The notes beneath the pieces are model-generated. The model did no database searches and was not told the origin of the DNA. It saw only the letters and a list, made by a program, of their open reading frames with translations. Position numbers and translations under genes: made by a program. DNA of 32,878 nucleotides, taken from NCBI GenBank assembly GCA_019359285.1, contig JAHHHQ010000010.1, forward strand, positions 1-32,878, given 5' to 3'. Positions 30,101 to 32,878 of this stretch are shown here, piece by piece. The stretch is from Nodosilinea sp. WJT8-NPBG4 (GTDB lineage: Bacteria > Cyanobacteriota > Cyanobacteriia > Phormidesmidales > Phormidesmidaceae). The first letter of the stretch is position 1; each line of letters opens with the position of its first letter.

Positions 30101-30865
30101 TCACTGCGCACAGAAGCCACCATCGACCAGGTAGGTGTTGCCATTGCAACCGGATGCTGCATCTGAGAAGAGGAACACCGCCATGGCCGCGCATTCCTCG
30201 TTGGTGACGTAACGACCCAACGGGATGCGGGCCGTGAAGGACTCTTTTACCTCCTTGCCATGACTGGGATTGGCCTGGTCTTCAATCGAACGCATCATGC
30301 GATTTTCGACTGGGCCAGGGTTGAGCGTGTTGACCCGGATGCCCTCCGGACCGAGCTCCGCAGCCAGGCATCGCATCATGCCGACCGTCGCATGCTTGCT
30401 GCTCACATAGGGCGAAAGACCAGACAAACCCCGCAAACCAGCTATGCTGGAAGTAATCACCACACTGCCGCCACCGGCCTGGCGCAGCGCTGGCAAGGCA
30501 GCCTCTACGCCAAGGCGCACGCCGTGGACGTTAACCGCGAACACTTTTTCCCAGGCTGCATCGGCACGACTTTCGAACGGGCCAACCTCACCCTCGATAC
30601 CGGCATTCAGAAACACGCCATCCAGCCGACTGAAGTGCTCCAATGCTGCAGTTACCATGCGCTGGTTATCCTCGCGCCGGGTCACATCCACCGCCAGTCC
30701 CACTGCACCATCGCCCAGCGATTCAGCAATCGCCTCAACCGGACCAGCTTTCTGGTCGGTGATCACTACACTCGCGCCCTCTGCATGGGCCATACGCGCT
30801 GTAGCCTCACCGATGCCGCCAGCACCGCCGGTGATTGCTATCACTTTTCCTTTCATGCTGCTCAT
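30101..30865 (-). CDS. Short-chain dehydrogenase/reductase (classical SDR)
   Basis: 254 residues. The cofactor motif TGGAGGIGE lies at about 12-20, with Asp37 in VVITDQ favouring NAD. LNAGI is near 86-90, and the catalytic Ser140, Tyr153 and Lys157 occur in VVITSSIAGL and SPYVSSK. NTLNPGPVENRM follows, and the end FLFSDAASGCNGNTYLVDGG is standard for classical SDRs with cyclic alcohol or 3-oxoacyl-type substrates. The exact substrate is open. I start at the ATG at 30865 because the frame upstream to 30967 lacks the fold. The GC-rich codon use is out of step with the AT-richer genes around and suggests acquisition, probably from a proteobacterium. It is monocistronic. Confidence 0.93.
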   Translation of the reverse strand: MSSMKGKVIAITGGAGGIGEATARMAHAEGASVVITDQKAGPVEAIAESLGDGAVGLAVDVTRREDNQRMVTAALEHFSRLDGVFLNAGIEGEVGPFESRADAAWEKVFAVNVHGVRLGVEAALPALRQAGGGSVVITSSIAGLRGLSGLSPYVSSKHATVGMMRCLAAELGPEGIRVNTLNPGPVENRMMRSIEDQANPSHGKEVKESFTARIPLGRYVTNEECAAMAVFLFSDAASGCNGNTYLVDGGFCAQ

Positions 30866-30962
30866 TATTTCGTTACGTAGAAAATGCTTGGGAACCGAAC
30901 CGGTAAAAGGTTTGGTATTTATCCTTTTCAATGTAACGAATCCCGTTAGAGACCACCCGGGA

Positions 30963-30990
30963 AGCAACGAACCTTAGCAGGTTCGTTGCT
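30963..30990. repeat. Perfect 11-bp inverted repeat
   Basis: AGCAACGAACC (30963-30973), loop TTAGCA, then GGTTCGTTGCT (30980-30990). It lies about 100 bases upstream of the SDR and 37 bases before the inverted-repeat element at 31028. No T-run follows on either strand. It may be a small mobile hairpin or a transcript-end structure. Confidence 0.65.
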
Positions 30991-31026
30991 ACAGTGTCGC
31001 ACAGTTCGATCAGGGGAAGGGGTTGA

Positions 31027-31170
31027 ATGAGTAATCGTACAGAAAGTTACGCTAAGGCTGTACAGCTCTGTCAGCAAGGCATAGAGGCTCTTATGCCATT
31101 AACGACGAATAGCCTGACTCATCAGCTAGGCTTATTACTAGAAATGGGTAAAATCAGCCGCTTGGACTGA
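31027..31170 (+). CDS. Mini-ORF at the left arm of the inverted-repeat element
   Basis: 47 residues from ATG 31027, with a GGGGAAGGGG ribosome-site-like run about 4-13 bases upstream: MSNRTESYAKAVQLCQQGIE, then ALMPLTTNSLTHQLGLLLEM and GKISRLD. It is helical and has the amphipathic look of a short regulator or the front of a longer protein. No family recognised. The first 12 codons are also present, inverted, at the far end of the element, where they read from GTG for 16 codons before TAG. Confidence 0.4.
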   Translation: MSNRTESYAKAVQLCQQGIEALMPLTTNSLTHQLGLLLEMGKISRLD

Positions 31171-31177
31171 GGTTGGA

Positions 31178-31312
31178 CTACTTTTCTAAAAATGCGCCGC
31201 CAATAAAATTATCTGGTGAAAAATCTAAGGCTCTAACCCTTATGCTGCCGTTGAGTAGTTGCTGAACCGACAACTTTTTGAGGCCAAAATTAGCATCAGC
31301 TAAAATTATCAT
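31178..31312 (-). CDS. Mini-ORF inside the inverted-repeat element
   Basis: 44 residues from ATG 31312: MIILADANFGLKKLSVQQLL, then NGSIRVRALDFSPDNFIGGA and FLEK. It has a balanced, protein-like composition, but no ribosome site or family is recognisable, so it may be a fragment or chance. It is convergent with the other mini-ORF, the two stops lying eight bases apart. Confidence 0.3.
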   Translation of the reverse strand: MIILADANFGLKKLSVQQLLNGSIRVRALDFSPDNFIGGAFLEK

Positions 31313-31447
31313 TCAGTCCTTGGCTGAGGAAGCCTTGCTGCTTTTTCTTTAACCTACCGGTATCTGTCCAGTTCGGTGCCATGAGGTCTTTGCGTAGTAT
31401 TAGCGATCTTAAGAAAAGTTCGCCTAGAGTGACTATCCTGTAAGGCA
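31313..31447. other. Right half of the inverted-repeat element, no gene
   Basis: Interrupted frames on both strands; contains a GCGATCT near-HIP1 site and an AAGAAAA tract. Nothing recognised beyond membership of the element. Confidence 0.3.
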
Positions 31448-31535
31448 TACAGCCTTGGCGTAACTTTCTATACGATTACTCACTTAACTCCGAGATGAGC
31501 AACCGCCGGGTTTCTCGATCTGCCGCCGCGCAATC

Positions 31536-31592
31536 TTAGGCCTGTAGCAGTTGCTGAAGGAGTTCAATGGTTTCCGCCTCGTCGTCGCGGGA
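31536..31592 (-). other. In-frame C-terminal extension after the ankyrin gene's amber stop
   Basis: Directly after the TAG at 31595-31593 the frame stays open for 18 more codons, SRDDEAETIELLQQLLQA, to TAA at 31538-31536. The helical IELLQQLLQA is what the last helix of an ankyrin stack would look like. A CAG-to-TAG change could have created the amber codon, or the stop may be read through. Confidence 0.6.
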
Positions 31593-32753
31593 CTAATCTG
31601 ACACGGTTTGCAACAGATTGACCAACTCGGTCTTGCCCAGACGCTGTGCTAGCTCAAGGGCCGTTTTGCCCTGGTGATCTCTAACCTGAACCAGGCCAGA
31701 TCGAGGTTGAGCCTGACTTAAAAACAGCGCCACCAACTCCGGGCCAAAGAAACTCTGTTCTTCCAACACGGCCTGGTGCAGGGCCGTTCTACCCTGATGG
31801 TCTTGAACCATCAGATTGGCCCCGGCGGCCAGGAGTTGCTGTGCCACCTCCAGGTTGACATCAAACAGAGCCGTTCTACCCTGGCTATCCTGTCGGTTCA
31901 CATCGGCTCCGGCGGCCAGCAACTGGCCGATCAACTCCGGGTTAAGTCGATGGACATGCAGGGGCGTTTGCCCCGCCGCATTGGCCAGGTTAACGTCTGC
32001 CCCATAGTCAAGCAGCAGCTGCAGCACTGCTGGATCTAAAGAAGGGGTATGAATGACCGCACCAGCATCGTTTTGTAAGGTCAGATCAGCGCCTGCTTGC
32101 AGCAATCGTTCTGCCAGCCCTGGGTTTGAGTAACTGATGGCGTAGTGCAAAGGCGTATAGTTTTGGTTGCTGCGGGCATTGACTTCGGCTCCGTGGCGAA
32201 TCAGCAGGTCAGCAATCTCTGGCGACCCTGCGTTGCCGACCAGATGGAGTGGTGTCAGTTGTTCATTGTCTTGAGCGTTGACCTCGGCACCGGCCTCAAT
32301 CAGCAGGGCCATCACGGCCACATTTTTTTCGCCAAATACGTTGTGCAACGGGGTAATCCCATGCTGGTTGCGGGCGTTAACGTTCGCCCCCTGGAACAGC
32401 AGGGTTTGGGCCAAGGTAAGAGATCCGCCGACGTAGTGGAGGGGTGTATTGCCCTTACCGTCTTGGGCGTTGACATCGACGCCCTGGTCGATCAACCGCT
32501 GGGCCAGGGCGTCATCAGTAGAGAGTAGGTAGTTCAGCGGCAACCACTGTTCACCGTATAGCAAGCAGGGCTGGTTCAAGTCTCCTCCCTGGTCAAGGGC
32601 TGCGCTGAGGGCTGCGCTGAGGACCGCCTGATCGGAATTCCCAAAGGGGCTGAACTGGGCGACCAGTGTCTGACAAAACGGCGAGATATCGGCAGCCTGC
32701 TCGCCAGGCTGACTATTCGGAGGCTGGTTGGACATCCCGGACTCTGCTGGCAT
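31593..32753 (-). CDS. Ankyrin-repeat protein
   Basis: 386 residues from ATG 32753; a second ATG at 32735 with GAG six bases upstream may be the true start (380 residues). After a non-repeat N-terminus of about 75 residues come about nine ankyrin repeats, each with the signature G-x-TPLH followed by the L-x-x-GADVN turn: GNTPLHYVGG, GITPLHNVFG, QLTPLHLVGN, NYTPLHYAIS, GQTPLHVHRL, GRTALFDVN, GRTALHQAVL and GKTALELAQR, plus one degenerate unit (AGAVIHTPSL). There is no signal peptide, so it probably acts in the cytoplasm as a protein-protein binding scaffold. It ends at an amber codon followed by an in-frame extension (31536-31592). Repeats differ in sequence, so they are not recently amplified. 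It is flanked on its 5' side by an IS630 transposase end. Confidence 0.92.
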   Translation of the reverse strand: MPAESGMSNQPPNSQPGEQAADISPFCQTLVAQFSPFGNSDQAVLSAALSAALDQGGDLNQPCLLYGEQWLPLNYLLSTDDALAQRLIDQGVDVNAQDGKGNTPLHYVGGSLTLAQTLLFQGANVNARNQHGITPLHNVFGEKNVAVMALLIEAGAEVNAQDNEQLTPLHLVGNAGSPEIADLLIRHGAEVNARSNQNYTPLHYAISYSNPGLAERLLQAGADLTLQNDAGAVIHTPSLDPAVLQLLLDYGADVNLANAAGQTPLHVHRLNPELIGQLLAAGADVNRQDSQGRTALFDVNLEVAQQLLAAGANLMVQDHQGRTALHQAVLEEQSFFGPELVALFLSQAQPRSGLVQVRDHQGKTALELAQRLGKTELVNLLQTVSD

Positions 32754-32770
32754 TGCAGTGGACGGGATAG

Positions 32771-32878
32771 TTAGGACAATTTTTTGAAGGCATCATCGAC
32801 AGCGTCCCAGAGGGTATCGAAAGCGCTGAGCGTCTTGCGAAGATGGTGTTTTAGCCGAGCCCAGAATTTTTCAATCTT
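32771..32878 (-). CDS. IS630-family transposase, C-terminal end (partial, runs off the window)
   Basis: The last 35 codons to TAA at 32773-32771 read KIEKFWARLKHHLRKTLSAF followed by DTLWDAVDDAFKKLS. The xIEKxWaxLK motif carries the catalytic Glu of the DDE/DDD triad in the IS630/Tc1 superfamily (DDE_3), and the remaining helix matches the usual end of cyanobacterial members. The rest of the gene lies beyond the window. It has the same orientation as the IS630-type fragment at the left edge, but the two are different pieces (front there, end here), so they cannot be the same copy. Confidence 0.85.
   Translation of the reverse strand, partial: KIEKFWARLKHHLRKTLSAFDTLWDAVDDAFKKLS

Larger units (their letters stand above)
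31028..31482. mobile_element. 455-bp inverted-repeat element carrying mini-ORFs
   Basis: The first 35 bases (31028-31062, starting TGAGTAATCGTA) are repeated inverted at 31482-31448 with 33 of 35 identities. The core is AT-rich and has two short open frames on opposite strands. The element has MITE-like size and inverted repeats, but no recognised transposase and no clear target duplication. Both arms read as the same start of a small protein (SNRTESYAKAV on the left, SNRIESYAKAV on the right), which makes an inverted duplication of a gene start an alternative explanation. Confidence 0.6.

Noticed and set aside
30260..30977. Plus-strand frames of 206 and 177 codons
   Set aside because: Both are antisense to the SDR gene, which has full motif support; they are composition artefacts.
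29946..31066. TGTACA at 29947 and 31060 as candidate partner ends for 5774
   Set aside because: Neither is followed in either direction by GTGACA-type repeats; the second lies in the arm of the inverted-repeat element.
1..32878. Composite transposon flanked by the two IS630-type fragments
   Set aside because: The visible pieces are a front at the left and an end at the right. Their IS identity cannot be compared and nothing shows the 32.5 kb moving as a unit.

Overview
The window looks like accessory chromosome (or large plasmid) from a filamentous cyanobacterium, probably of the Leptolyngbya/Nodosilinea type. The evidence is the scattered HIP1 octamers (GCGATCGC), a PAS/GAF-rich hybrid histidine kinase, an S-layer-homology protein with a propeller-like repeat region, a PTPA-type C-terminal sorting tail, and cyanobacterial IS630 and IS5 elements. 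I see no rRNA, tRNA or CRISPR array. No complete defence or biosynthetic system is present. The dominant theme is a mosaic of acquired, duplicated and decaying genes between mobile-element ends.

Layout. 1-310: 5' end of an IS630-type transposase abutting the severed DNA-binding tail of a LuxR-type regulator. 471-4660 (minus): an XRE repressor-like protein and a 1,297-residue GAF/5xPAS/HisKA/HATPase/receiver kinase, coupled by an ATGA overlap. 5131-6455: a small conserved gene, a probable Tn7-like (TnsB-type) transposon end beginning TGTACA at 5774, and a small lipoprotein gene lacking a good start. 6811-8535: SLH protein, followed by a hairpin repeat and a palindromic MITE. 8824-12388 (minus): an apparently imported detoxification/redox block. 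It holds a MarR regulator with a promoter and overlapping operator, a nitroreductase, an F420-reductase-like NADP oxidoreductase, an NmrA-like protein, and a C-terminal scrap of a second F420-reductase-like gene. 12676-14477: gamma-glutamyltransferase broken by one frameshift. 14674-16341: a secreted protein, plus an SPFH lipoprotein coupled to a tiny membrane protein.

16574-18871 is a repeat-rich zone. It contains a decayed PTPA-tail gene, two paralogous small proteins in opposite orientation with related hairpin elements after them, the C-terminal part of a possible plasmid replication protein, and a dense array of TGTCTY motifs. 19133-23766: a membrane-protein gene, then a minus-strand run encoding two tandem CPBP membrane proteases, an M23 peptidase, a DUF6544-like protein and a small membrane protein. 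23833-24761: a complete 929-bp IS5-family (IS427-like) element with TAA target duplications and a frameshifted transposase.

25045-32878 holds a class C beta-lactamase-like hydrolase with membrane segments, a plus-strand set (unknown protein, cupin, PNPOx-like flavoprotein), a truncated P-type ATPase and other fragments. It continues with an imported SDR, a 455-bp inverted-repeat element with mini-ORFs, an ankyrin-repeat protein with an internal amber codon near its end, and the 3' end of a second IS630 transposase. The points most worth checking are the isolated Tn7-like end, the TGTCTY array beside the replication-like fragment, the 455-bp inverted-repeat element, and the paralogue/hairpin pair.
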